Shown here in pieces: positions 40,837 through 49,379 of a stretch of 64,000 nt of DNA. A model generated the notes under the pieces. The model was not told the origin of the DNA. It did not search any database and saw only the letters and a list, made by a program, of their open reading frames with translations. Position 1 is the stretch's first letter; the number at the start of each line of letters is the position of its first letter. The position numbers and the translations under genes were made by a program. Origin of the DNA: Clostridia bacterium (lineage in GTDB: Bacteria; Bacillota; Clostridia; Oscillospirales; Acutalibacteraceae); NCBI GenBank assembly GCA_017397105.1, contig JAFQKF010000038.1:1-64000 (forward strand), given 5' to 3'.

Positions 40837-41793
40837 ATGAGTGAAATTATCACGTCAATTGAATACGGTGAGCCGCTGTGCATAACGGTGGACAGTGAAA
40901 CCTGCGCTATGAGGATTGATAAGATTATTTCTCTGTGTGTGCCTTCGCTTTCGCGTTCTTTTGTGCAGTCCCTTATAGGTAACAGTGCCGTATTCGTTAA
41001 CGGCAAGGCTGTTTCAAAGAGCTACAAACCGAGCGTTGGTCAGAGGATTGAGTTTATTGTTCCCGAGCCTGTTGAGCTTTCCGCTCAGCCGCAGGAAATA
41101 CCTCTTGATATCCGCTATGAGGATGATGATTTGCTTGTTGTCAATAAGCCGAGAGGGATGGTTGTTCATCCTGCTGCAGGTAATCCCGATTCTACTTTGG
41201 TGAATGCGTTGCTTTACCATTGCAAAGGCAATCTTTCCGCCATTAACGGTGTAATCCGTCCCGGAATTGTTCACAGAATCGATAAGGATACAAGCGGCTT
41301 GCTTTTAGCGGCAAAAAACGATACCGCCCATATTTCGCTTGCAAGGCAGATAAAAGAGCATTCGCTTGACAGAGAGTACCGTGCCGTAATCCACGGAAGG
41401 CTCAGGGAAAAGCAGGGTGTTATTGATGCCCCAATCGGCAGAAGCACCAAGGACAGAAAAAAGATGTGCGTAACGCAGCAGAATTCAAGGGAAGCGAGAA
41501 CTCGTTATGAAGTTCTTGACGAGGGCAGGGATTTTTCATTCCTCCGCCTGAAGCTTGAAACGGGCAGAACTCATCAGATAAGAGTTCATATGGCTCATCT
41601 CGGTCATCCCGTTGCGGGCGACCCTTTATATGGTCCTAATGATTCCTTTACCGCCGTACTTCACGGTCAATGCCTTCATGCAGGTTTGCTCGGATTTGAG
41701 CATCCGTCAAGCGGTGAAAGGGTGGTGCTCACATCCGAACTTCCCGAATATTTTACGGATTTCTTAAGGAGGGCAGGTTTACGTGAAGTGTAA
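40837..41793 (+). CDS. rluD: RluA/RluD-family pseudouridine synthase
   Basis: 318 residues with an N-terminal S4 domain (about 20-75) and the catalytic domain with HRIDKDTSGLLL (Asp149 is the nucleophile), plus RTHQIRVHMAHLGHPVAGDPLYG. Likely target is 23S rRNA helix 69 as for RluD (B. subtilis YlyB). The last 11 bases overlap the next gene. Confidence 0.93.
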   Translation: MSEIITSIEYGEPLCITVDSETCAMRIDKIISLCVPSLSRSFVQSLIGNSAVFVNGKAVSKSYKPSVGQRIEFIVPEPVELSAQPQEIPLDIRYEDDDLLVVNKPRGMVVHPAAGNPDSTLVNALLYHCKGNLSAINGVIRPGIVHRIDKDTSGLLLAAKNDTAHISLARQIKEHSLDREYRAVIHGRLREKQGVIDAPIGRSTKDRKKMCVTQQNSREARTRYEVLDEGRDFSFLRLKLETGRTHQIRVHMAHLGHPVAGDPLYGPNDSFTAVLHGQCLHAGLLGFEHPSSGERVVLTSELPEYFTDFLRRAGLREV

Positions 41794-42628
41794 TAATTGT
41801 GTTGATATGTCAGCGTGGCTTGTTGCCTCTGATATTGACGGCACGCTTAACAGCAAGCTCAGAAGACTGCCTAAAGTAAATTTTGATGCCATTACACGCT
41901 TTGTTACCGAATGCTCCGGGCATTTTACTCTTGCATCGGGCAGAAGCGTAAGCTCGTTGAAAACTCATTACGATGCCCTTCCTGCCATGAAGGGAACTCC
42001 CGTTGTAGTGCTCAACGGTGCAGGGCTTTATGATTATGAAAACAGCAGGATGCTTCATTTCAGTGCGCTGAGTGAAAAAACAACGGACGTGGTCTGCGAT
42101 GCGGCTAAAAGATTCAAAAGCATCGGTGTTGTGGTATACACCAAGGATATCATTTACGGCTGCGGTCCGGCGATTTTTTCCAAGTATCTTATCTTCGCGG
42201 ATAAGAGCGGAGGAAAGCATTACAGAAGCATTGAAGATATCCCGAGAGGGGATTGGGGCAAGGTTGTTTTCTCAGGTGTGCCTTCGGAGATTAACAGGTT
42301 AAAAAAATATCTGCTTTCTCTTGAGGATGCCGATGCAACCTTTATGTCCTCGTCAATAGCGAGCTTTGAGGTGCTTGCAAAAAATACAAACAAGGGTGCC
42401 GCGGTTTTAAAGCTTGCGGATATCCTCGGAATTGAGCATTCCCACACCTGCGCAATAGGTGATTATTTCAACGATGAGGCAATGCTTAAAACCGTCGGGA
42501 TTTCAGCCGCTTGCGGTCAGGCGCCCAAAAAGCTGAAGGAAAGCGTGGATTACGTAGCCTGCCACTGTAATAACGGAGCGGTTGCGGATTTCCTCGGCTA
42601 TATAGAAAAAACAGTATCAAAAAAGTAA
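41783..42628 (+). CDS. Cof-type HAD-family sugar-phosphate phosphatase
   Basis: 281 residues of the Cof/type IIB HAD group. Motif I is DIDGT (17-21, nucleophile Asp17), motif II GRSVSSL, and motifs III/IV NKGAAVLKLADILG and AIGDYFNDEAML. Likely dephosphorylates sugar phosphates or pyridoxal phosphate; substrate unknown. Start GTG 41783, after AAGGAGGG, overlaps the rluD end. Confidence 0.87.
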   Translation: MKCNNCVDMSAWLVASDIDGTLNSKLRRLPKVNFDAITRFVTECSGHFTLASGRSVSSLKTHYDALPAMKGTPVVVLNGAGLYDYENSRMLHFSALSEKTTDVVCDAAKRFKSIGVVVYTKDIIYGCGPAIFSKYLIFADKSGGKHYRSIEDIPRGDWGKVVFSGVPSEINRLKKYLLSLEDADATFMSSSIASFEVLAKNTNKGAAVLKLADILGIEHSHTCAIGDYFNDEAMLKTVGISAACGQAPKKLKESVDYVACHCNNGAVADFLGYIEKTVSKK

Positions 42629-42673
42629 AACTTGCGGTGTTTGCCGCTAATATATACAGGAGGTGGCTGCAAA

Positions 42674-43516
42674 ATGGATGCAGTTGTCAGAAAACAGTTA
42701 AAAATTAAAGCTTGTCAAGCCAGAATGGGAATAATAGAGGAGGTTTTCAATGCTAAGTCAGGTCACCCCGGTGGCTCTCTTTCCTGCGTTGATATTCTCA
42801 CTTATCTCTATTTCCAGCACATGAACGTAGACCCCAAGAATCCCAAGTGGGAGGACAGAGACAGACTCGTTCTTTCCAAGGGTCACGTTGCTCCCGCTCT
42901 TTATGCGGTTATGGCTCTCAAGGGTTACTTCCCCGTTGAAGAGCTCAAGACTCTCAGAAAGAGCGATTCAATGCTTCAGGGTCACCCCAGCATGAAGCTT
43001 ACTCCCGGCGTTGATATGAGCACAGGCTCTCTCGGTCAGGGTATCTCCACTGCTTGCGGCATGGCTCTCGGCGCAAAGCTTTCTAACAAAAATTTCAGAG
43101 TATACGCAATCCTCGGTGACGGCGAAATCCAGGAAGGTCAGGTATGGGAAGCAGCCATGTACGCTTCCGCAAAGGGTCTTGATAATCTTGTAGCTGTTGT
43201 TGATAATAACGGTCTTCAGATTGACGGTAAGATTTCCGACGTAAACTCTCCTTATCCCATCCCCGAAAAGTTCAAGGCATTCGGTTGGAACGTAATTGAA
43301 ATCTGCGCTCACAGCTTTGATGAGATTGATGCGGCATTCAAAGCGGCAGCTGAATTCAAGGGCAAGCCCTCGGTTATCGTTGCAACCAGCACCAAGGGTA
43401 AGGGTGTTTCTTTCATGGAAGATCAGGTTTCATGGCACGGCGCAGCACCCAATGCAGAACAGTACGAGCAGGCAATGAGCGAGCTTAAGGCTGCTCTTGC
43501 AGAGCTTGAGGCATAA
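42674..43516 (+). CDS. tktA: Transketolase, N-terminal subunit
   Basis: 280 residues: the thiamine-diphosphate-binding half of a split transketolase. GHPGGSLS, SKGHVAPALYAV and the ThDP motif GDGEIQEGQVWEA with a following NNGLQIDG are seen. Works with the next gene in the non-oxidative pentose phosphate pathway. ATG 42674 follows AGGAGGTGG. Confidence 0.94.
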   Translation: MDAVVRKQLKIKACQARMGIIEEVFNAKSGHPGGSLSCVDILTYLYFQHMNVDPKNPKWEDRDRLVLSKGHVAPALYAVMALKGYFPVEELKTLRKSDSMLQGHPSMKLTPGVDMSTGSLGQGISTACGMALGAKLSNKNFRVYAILGDGEIQEGQVWEAAMYASAKGLDNLVAVVDNNGLQIDGKISDVNSPYPIPEKFKAFGWNVIEICAHSFDEIDAAFKAAAEFKGKPSVIVATSTKGKGVSFMEDQVSWHGAAPNAEQYEQAMSELKAALAELEA

Positions 43517-43530
43517 GGAGGAAACGAACA

Positions 43531-44481
43531 ATGGCTGATACAGTTAAAATGGCAACCAGAGAAGCTTACGGCAATGCGCTCGTAGAGCTTGGCGGAAAGA
43601 ATGATAAGGTAGTAGTCCTTGATGCCGACCTTGCTGCGGCAACCAAAACAGGCTCATTCAAGAAGGCTTTCCCTGAAAGATTCTTTGATACAGGTATTGC
43701 TGAATCAAATATGATGGGCGTTGCAGCCGGTCTTGCTACCACAGGTTATACTGTTTTTGCAAGCTCCTTTGCAATGTTTGCAGCAGGCAGAGCTTATGAG
43801 CAGGTAAGAAACTCCATAGGCTATCCTCATCTCAACGTTAAAATCGGCGCTACTCACGCAGGCATCTCTGTCGGCGAGGACGGCGCAAGCCACCAGTGCT
43901 GTGAGGACATCGCTCTTATGAGAGTTGTTCCCGGTATGATTGTTATAAACCCTGCTGATGACGTTGAAGCAAGAGCTGCAGTTTTCGCAGCTGCTGAGAT
44001 TGACGGCCCCGTTTATCTTCGTTTCGGCAGACTTGCTGTTGAAAGAATCAACAACCCCGATACCTATAAGTTTGAAATCGGCAAGGCTGTTACTCTTTGC
44101 GAGGGCAGCGACGTTACCATCTGTGCAACAGGCCTTATGGTAGGCGAAGCGCTCAAGGCAAAGGAAATTCTTGCAAATGAAGGTATTTCTGCCGCAGTTA
44201 TTAATTTCCATACGATTAAACCTATAGATAAAGAGGCAATAATAGAAGCAGCTAAGAAAACCGGCGCAATTGTTACCGCTGAGGAACACAGCGTTATTGG
44301 CGGCTTCGGTGCTGCGGTAGCAGAGGTTGTATGCGAAAGCGTACCCGTACCCGTAGTAAGAGTAGGTGTTGAGGACACTTACGGAAGATCAGGTCCTGCT
44401 GTTGAAATGCTTCACATTTACGGCCTTGATGCTGAAAACATTGCTGCAAAGGCAAGGATTGCTGTCGGTCTTAAGAAGTAA
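43531..44481 (+). CDS. tktB: Transketolase, C-terminal subunit
   Basis: 316 residues: the pyrimidine-binding and C-terminal domains. DADLAAATKTG, DTGIAESNMMGVAAGLA (catalytic Glu) and EEHSVIGGFGAAV are present. Fourteen bases after the N-terminal gene, with RBS AAGGAGG. DXS-like enzymes are related, but the split form and length identify transketolase. Confidence 0.94.
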   Translation: MADTVKMATREAYGNALVELGGKNDKVVVLDADLAAATKTGSFKKAFPERFFDTGIAESNMMGVAAGLATTGYTVFASSFAMFAAGRAYEQVRNSIGYPHLNVKIGATHAGISVGEDGASHQCCEDIALMRVVPGMIVINPADDVEARAAVFAAAEIDGPVYLRFGRLAVERINNPDTYKFEIGKAVTLCEGSDVTICATGLMVGEALKAKEILANEGISAAVINFHTIKPIDKEAIIEAAKKTGAIVTAEEHSVIGGFGAAVAEVVCESVPVPVVRVGVEDTYGRSGPAVEMLHIYGLDAENIAAKARIAVGLKK

Positions 44482-44502
44482 GAAACATCGGAGGAATGAA
44501 AA

Positions 44503-46356
44503 TTGGCAGCTGCAATTAATATTACCCGGTCAAAAACCGTAAGGATAGGAGTCGCCGTGCTTTTAGCGGCGGCGGTTGCAGCTGCCGGTTATTTTTTGGC
44601 AAAATTTGTTGTAACGAGAGTCAGTACGCAGGATTATACCGTGGTTTATTCAACGGGAAATAAAACGGTTATTGATATCGGAGGCAACACGGTTGAGATT
44701 GAGGCAACCGGCGCAGGGGATTTTCTGTATGATAATAATCGCAGGAGAATGTATTACACGGTTGATTCCGCATACAGAAACGAAACCTTTGATTTGTACT
44801 ATACCGAGCTTGGCTTATCCGGAAATCTCTGCAAGCCAAAGCTTGTTGATTACGGAATAGAGGGCGGTTACTCCGCTTGTGATTCTTGCAACTACCTTTG
44901 CTATACCAGGCAGAGTGAGTCGGGCGATGCGCTCGAGGGTTGCAGCTTTGACGTTGAAAACAGAAGTATAACCGTTTTCAGCGGCAGTGTACAGACTCTT
45001 TATGTGCCTGAATATTCGCAGGAGATTTATTTTACCCGTCTTCACTCCGAAGAAAGCGTTCTTTACCGTTATTCTATGGGCGGCAAGACTCCCGAGCAAA
45101 TCAGCAGAAACGTTGTAAACGTTCAGCTGTTTGACGGTGGGGAGAATACCTGCCTGTTTTTTGAGTCTGCAGTGCGCGGCTCTCAGGCGGTAGGGCTTAA
45201 CGTGGTGCGCGGGGGAGAAAGACCTGTGCTTATATGTGATGCGGCGGTAAAGGCAGATTACGATTCTTATACCGCAGGCGGCAATCTTTATTATTACACA
45301 GGCTCAGGTGAGGATGCCTCATGGCGTCAGGTTATATCGGATTCTCTTTATGAGAGCGATTCAACGCTTACTGAGCCGAAGGAGCAGGATTATTTCTCTT
45401 TATTCGGAATATCTTTGGGATATTCCAGGGCAAAGCTTGAATATTCTCAGAAGCTTAAAAGGGATGAAATCAGGCAGGCGCTGGACGTTGCTTTTGCTTC
45501 GGGAAGCCTTGGGGCTCCTATTTATGACGTTTACGTTTATAACAGTGAGTGTAATAAAAAGCTCTGCTCTGGTGTTGACCCCGAAAGCGTGATTTCAAGC
45601 GCTCCCGTTGGTGAGCCTAAGCTTATCTTTGAAAGCAAAGAGATAAAAGAGAGCGAGCTTGACGTTGCATCTCTTCAGGATATTTATAATGAAGAGGGTA
45701 TCAACGCTACCGTAGAATACGCAGGCAAAGCAGTGAATGACAGTGTTGTCGGCGGAGATGTTATGCTTGCGGTTTACTATTCGGGCAGCGTGGGTGTTTA
45801 TCCTGTTGAGGGGTTCGCAGGGGATACTGATTTTTCCTTCAGTCCTGACGGAGAAAGAGTTTTTGCCTTCAGCCGTGAGTCTGAGGGTGAAGTGCTCAAC
45901 GTTTATTCAAGCACCTTTTCCCGTCAGCGTGAGCTTCAGAAGCCTAAAAGCGTTGATTCGGGTGTTTCAAGCTATAAAGTCGATTCATCGGGACTTACCT
46001 ACCTCAAGCTTGAGGACGGAAAGAATTACGGCAGTGTGTTCACCTATAAGCAGGGTGAGCGCAGGGAGCTTTCAGGGCAATCCTATGCCTTTGTTTGCGC
46101 TGAGGAGGAAAACGTTCTCTCCCTGAAGAATTACAGCAGCACGGGAGAGGGGCTTACAGCAGATTATTATTACTGCACCGCTCAGGGCGAAAGCCTTGTT
46201 GCGCAGAATGTTTTTATTGAAAGCGTTATGCACAGTGAGAACGGAAGATTTGCTTTTCTTTCGTCGGAAAACGGCTCAACCGCCGCAAAAATCTGTGATA
46301 ACGGCAAATGCTTTACCGTATGCCCTGAGGCATACAGAATATTGTATATTTATTGA
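44503..46356 (+). CDS. Uncharacterised membrane-anchored beta-rich protein
   Basis: 617 residues with no family I can name. One membrane segment (about 13-36) anchors a large extracytoplasmic part rich in Tyr, Ser and beta-forming stretches. Repeated blocks of about 45-60 residues resemble blades of a WD40/TolB-like propeller, for example FSFSPDGERVFAFSRESEGEVL near residue 445, with DFLYDNNRRRMYYTVD and DYYYCTAQGESL as other candidates; the middle region (about 270-380) is more helical. It starts with TTG 44503, seven bases after GGAGGA. It lies between split transketolase and a DivIVA-like coiled-coil gene, only 14 bases before the latter. A sensor or envelope scaffold role is conceivable but not shown. 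Confidence 0.55.
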   Translation: MAAAINITRSKTVRIGVAVLLAAAVAAAGYFLAKFVVTRVSTQDYTVVYSTGNKTVIDIGGNTVEIEATGAGDFLYDNNRRRMYYTVDSAYRNETFDLYYTELGLSGNLCKPKLVDYGIEGGYSACDSCNYLCYTRQSESGDALEGCSFDVENRSITVFSGSVQTLYVPEYSQEIYFTRLHSEESVLYRYSMGGKTPEQISRNVVNVQLFDGGENTCLFFESAVRGSQAVGLNVVRGGERPVLICDAAVKADYDSYTAGGNLYYYTGSGEDASWRQVISDSLYESDSTLTEPKEQDYFSLFGISLGYSRAKLEYSQKLKRDEIRQALDVAFASGSLGAPIYDVYVYNSECNKKLCSGVDPESVISSAPVGEPKLIFESKEIKESELDVASLQDIYNEEGINATVEYAGKAVNDSVVGGDVMLAVYYSGSVGVYPVEGFAGDTDFSFSPDGERVFAFSRESEGEVLNVYSSTFSRQRELQKPKSVDSGVSSYKVDSSGLTYLKLEDGKNYGSVFTYKQGERRELSGQSYAFVCAEEENVLSLKNYSSTGEGLTADYYYCTAQGESLVAQNVFIESVMHSENGRFAFLSSENGSTAAKICDNGKCFTVCPEAYRILYIY

Positions 46357-46370
46357 TTTGGGGTGATTTG

Positions 46371-47105
46371 ATGGCTTCTGAAAAGATTTTAAGGAAATCG
46401 GCTTTTGGCGGCTTCAAAAAAACTGATGTAATTGATTACATTGAAAAAATAGAAACCGCAAGGCTGGAGCAATCAAAAAAGGCTGCCGAGCTTGAGGAAA
46501 GGCTTGCCGAAGCGCAGAATGCCGCCGCATTATGCGATGAGCTGAGTGCAGAGCTTGCAAAGTCCCGAGAGGAAAAAGCGGAGCTTGAGAAGCAGCTTGA
46601 AGCCCTTGAAGAAAAGAACGCTCAGAATCTTGAGCGTATACGTGTTTATGATGAAAATCTCGCCTCTCTCGAGGAAAAGCTTGCAAAGCTTGAGGAAAGC
46701 TGTGCGGATATAAGTGATTCCGAGCAGCAGATAAACTGCCTTGTTATGGATGCCGTGATGTATTCCGATAAGATTATCGGCAAGGCAAGGGATGCCGCAA
46801 AGGCTGTTTCCGAGGATGCAAAGCAGAGCATTGTTGACACTACGGGCGAAATTGATTCAATTTCTGCCCAGATAACCCGTATTTCGGGTGAGTTCGGCTC
46901 AGTCATAACGGCTTTGTCGGAAAAACTCGGTGCTCTTTCAAAGAATATCGGTGAGCTTACCTCTCGGTTTGATGCACCGCAGGATGATGAAGAGGAGGGT
47001 CAGTTCCGCCTTAATGAGGACGGTCTTGTTCTCCTTGATGAAATATATTTAAAAATGAAAAACAGACTTTCGGAAAATAAAGAGCTCAATAAAGAGGAAA
47101 AATAA
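46371..47105 (+). CDS. DivIVA-like coiled-coil protein
   Basis: 244 residues. The opening segment KSAFGGFKKTDVIDYIEKIE resembles the DivIVA/GpsB N-terminal motif, followed by uninterrupted coiled coil (about 22-115), a less regular part and an acidic C-terminus. It probably binds membranes or other coiled-coil proteins at the division site or envelope. ATG 46371 follows GGGGTGA; an in-frame TTG at 46353 overlaps the previous gene. The fumarase beta gene starts immediately after its stop. Confidence 0.6.
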   Translation: MASEKILRKSAFGGFKKTDVIDYIEKIETARLEQSKKAAELEERLAEAQNAAALCDELSAELAKSREEKAELEKQLEALEEKNAQNLERIRVYDENLASLEEKLAKLEESCADISDSEQQINCLVMDAVMYSDKIIGKARDAAKAVSEDAKQSIVDTTGEIDSISAQITRISGEFGSVITALSEKLGALSKNIGELTSRFDAPQDDEEEGQFRLNEDGLVLLDEIYLKMKNRLSENKELNKEEK

Positions 47106-47636
47106 ATGGCACAGTATACAATAGATACCGCTTCTCTTGCAGATTACATACCAAAGCTTTGCGCAGGGGACAGTGTCCTTCTTTCAGGCACGGTATATAC
47201 CGCCAGGGATGCCGCTCACAAAAGAATATGCACTTTGCTTGATGAGGGAGGGGAGCTTCCTTTTGAGTTGAAGGGCGCGGTTATTTATTATGCAGGCCCC
47301 ACTCCTACCCCCGAAGGCAGAGTTATTGGCAGCTGTGGGCCTACCACATCCTGCCGCATGGATTGCTTTGCACCCCGTCTGCTTGATTTGGGTCTTGCCG
47401 CAATGGTAGGTAAGGGCGGCAGAAACGCCGAGGTGTGCGATGCGATTGAAAGAAACTCGGCAGTTTATTTTTGTGCAATAGGCGGCGCAGGCGCGCTTTG
47501 CTCCAAAAGCATCGTTTCCTGCGAGGAAATTGCTTTTCATGACCTTGGATGTGAAAGCGTAAAGAAACTGTGCTTCAAAGATTTTCCCGTAATCGTTGCA
47601 ATCGATTGCAAGGGCGGAAATCTGTTTAATAAATAA
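47106..47636 (+). CDS. fumB: Class I fumarate hydratase, beta (C-terminal) subunit
   Basis: 176 residues matching the beta chain of two-subunit class I fumarase/tartrate dehydratase: LSGTVYTARDAAHKR, YYAGPTPTPEGRVIGSCGPTTSCRMD and MVGKGGRN are conserved. It carries the swivelling substrate-binding domain that must join the [4Fe-4S] alpha subunit. The only alpha gene in view is at 14981. L(+)-tartrate dehydratase beta is an alternative. It begins directly after the coiled-coil gene's TAA and is followed by a terminator. Confidence 0.88.
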   Translation: MAQYTIDTASLADYIPKLCAGDSVLLSGTVYTARDAAHKRICTLLDEGGELPFELKGAVIYYAGPTPTPEGRVIGSCGPTTSCRMDCFAPRLLDLGLAAMVGKGGRNAEVCDAIERNSAVYFCAIGGAGALCSKSIVSCEEIAFHDLGCESVKKLCFKDFPVIVAIDCKGGNLFNK

Positions 47637-47682
47637 GAATTTATTCCGAAAGCTTTTAATATAATATAGTGTGTTAAAAACT

Positions 47683-47715
47683 AAGGCCGTTTCACTTTTT
47701 GTGGAACGGCTTTCT
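47683..47715 (+). terminator. Terminator closing the miaB-to-fumarase-beta run
   Basis: GCCGTTTCAC pairs with GTGGAACGGC (one wobble) around TTTTT, followed by TTTCTTT. It lies about 45 bases past the fumarase beta stop. Confidence 0.8.
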
Positions 47716-47731
47716 TTATTGGGGTGTCAGA

Positions 47732-48775
47732 ATGGCGTTGGCGCAATTTATATCAAGCTTGCAGGGGAATCTTCCGCTTTGTATAACGGTTATTCTTATT
47801 CTGTCTGTGGTGTTTGTAAACGGGTGGACTGATGCGCCGAATGCCATTGCAACCTGCGTTGCAACAAAAAGTATGGGGGTCGGGCAAGCCATTGCCATGG
47901 CGGCGGTGTGCAACTTCTTCGGAGTGCTCGTTATGACTGCGGTAACGCCCACAGTTGCACAAACTGTGTTTATGCTTGTCAATTTTAACGGTACCGCCCG
48001 ATTCGCTTTAATTGCGCTCTGCGCGGCAATGGTGGCCATTGTGCTCTGGGCGGTGGCGGCGTGGGCTTTCGGTATCCCTACAAGCGAAAGTCATGCGCTT
48101 ATAGCAGGGCTTACCGGAGCGGCAATAGCTCTTGAGGGCGGTTTTTCGTGCGTAAATATTTCACAGTGGAAAAAGGTGATTTACGGTCTGATTATTTCGT
48201 CGTTGATCGGTGCGGCAGGCGGATTCTTCGCAGTGAAAACTGTTGAAAAAGTTTTTGTAAAAATGGATTATAAAAAATCCGATGAAATGTTCAGGCACTT
48301 TCAGATTTTTACGGCAGGGATAATGGCGGCTTTGCACGGCGCGCAGGATGGGCAGAAGTTTATAGGAGTTTTTATGCTTGGCGTCAGCCTTGTAGGAGGC
48401 AGTTCCAAAAACAGTTTCGATATTCCTTTATGGCTGATGCTCCTTTGCTCTGTTACAATGGCGCTTGGCACCTGCGTGGGAGGGCGCAAAATCATTAAAA
48501 GCGTTGGCATGGATATGGTAAAGCTTGAAAAATACAGAGGCTTTTCGGCTGATATTGCCGCCGCTGCTGCTCTTGTTGTATCGTGTGTTTTCGGCTTGCC
48601 CGTAAGCACAACGCATACCAAAACCTTTGCGGTAATAGGCGCAGGGGCTGCAAAAAATCTTAAAAACGTTAATTGGAAGGTGGCGGTTGAGATGTGCCTT
48701 GCGTGGGTGCTGACTTTTCCCGGATGCGCTGTTGCAGGCTGGATAACCGCTTTGATTTTTCTGAGGGTAATGTGA
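47732..48775 (+). CDS. pit: PiT-family inorganic phosphate transporter
   Basis: 347-residue membrane protein with about ten hydrophobic segments. The duplicated PiT signature is visible: GWTDAPNAIATCVATKSM near residue 28 and GLPVSTTHTKTFAVIGAG near 290. Imports phosphate with cations. ATG 47732 follows GGGGTG; an upstream in-frame TTG (47699) lies inside the terminator hairpin and is rejected. Paired with a DUF47 protein, the usual Pit accessory partner. Confidence 0.9.
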   Translation: MALAQFISSLQGNLPLCITVILILSVVFVNGWTDAPNAIATCVATKSMGVGQAIAMAAVCNFFGVLVMTAVTPTVAQTVFMLVNFNGTARFALIALCAAMVAIVLWAVAAWAFGIPTSESHALIAGLTGAAIALEGGFSCVNISQWKKVIYGLIISSLIGAAGGFFAVKTVEKVFVKMDYKKSDEMFRHFQIFTAGIMAALHGAQDGQKFIGVFMLGVSLVGGSSKNSFDIPLWLMLLCSVTMALGTCVGGRKIIKSVGMDMVKLEKYRGFSADIAAAAALVVSCVFGLPVSTTHTKTFAVIGAGAAKNLKNVNWKVAVEMCLAWVLTFPGCAVAGWITALIFLRVM

Positions 48776-48776
48776 T

Positions 48777-49379
48777 ATGAAGAATAAGAATTGTTATTTT
48801 GATTGCTTCAGAGAGCTGGGGCTTATGTTCCGCAACTCGGCAGAAGAATTGAAGAATTGCTTCGATAAATCGGATGTATTCGTTCTTGGCGAAACTGCGC
48901 TGAAAACGGAAAAAATATCTTACGGTGCAATGCAAAGAGAAACGGAAATTTCTTGCCGGTTGAGCAATGAATTTTTGCCGCCGCTTGACAGAGGGGATAT
49001 TCTCACCCTCAACAGAGCACTGGTTCGTTGCATATGCGCCGTTGACGATTCTTGCAAAAGCTTTATGCAGATGAAAAGCATTAAAAGGAATGCGTCTTTA
49101 GTAAAGATTGCCGATGCCGTTTTGAAGCAGAGTGAAATAATCTGCAGCTTTACCGAGGATTTTTCGCGCAGCATAAAAATGAAAAATGCCGTGCAGACCG
49201 TCAGCAAGGTGAGCGGTTTAATGCACGGCATAAATAACGATTATATCAAATGCGTCAGCGGAGTTTCGACTGCTGAATTTTCAGCGCTTTGTCAGACTCT
49301 TGGTGCGCTTAAAGAGTGCGGTTGTTGCGCGGATGACGCCGCTTGGGCGATAAAGGGGATAATAATATCCTCAGGCTGA
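48777..49379 (+). CDS. DUF47 (PhoU-like) accessory protein of the phosphate transporter
   Basis: 200 residues, all-helical, of the DUF47 family related to PhoU. The segment EFLPPLDRGDILTLNRAL matches the family core. DUF47 proteins are encoded beside PiT transporters and are thought to control them. It begins one base after the pit stop. Its 3' end overlaps the convergent permease gene by nine bases. Several cysteines (CGCCAD near the end) are unusual. Confidence 0.8.
   Translation: MKNKNCYFDCFRELGLMFRNSAEELKNCFDKSDVFVLGETALKTEKISYGAMQRETEISCRLSNEFLPPLDRGDILTLNRALVRCICAVDDSCKSFMQMKSIKRNASLVKIADAVLKQSEIICSFTEDFSRSIKMKNAVQTVSKVSGLMHGINNDYIKCVSGVSTAEFSALCQTLGALKECGCCADDAAWAIKGIIISSG

Noticed and set aside
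42629..42673. GCGGTGTTTGCCGC hairpin before the transketolase genes as a terminator
   Set aside because: The stem is only four to five bases with no T run after it.
47699..47731. Upstream TTG start for the phosphate transporter
   Set aside because: It is inside a terminator hairpin and adds residues before the normal N-terminus; the ATG at 47732 has a better ribosome site.
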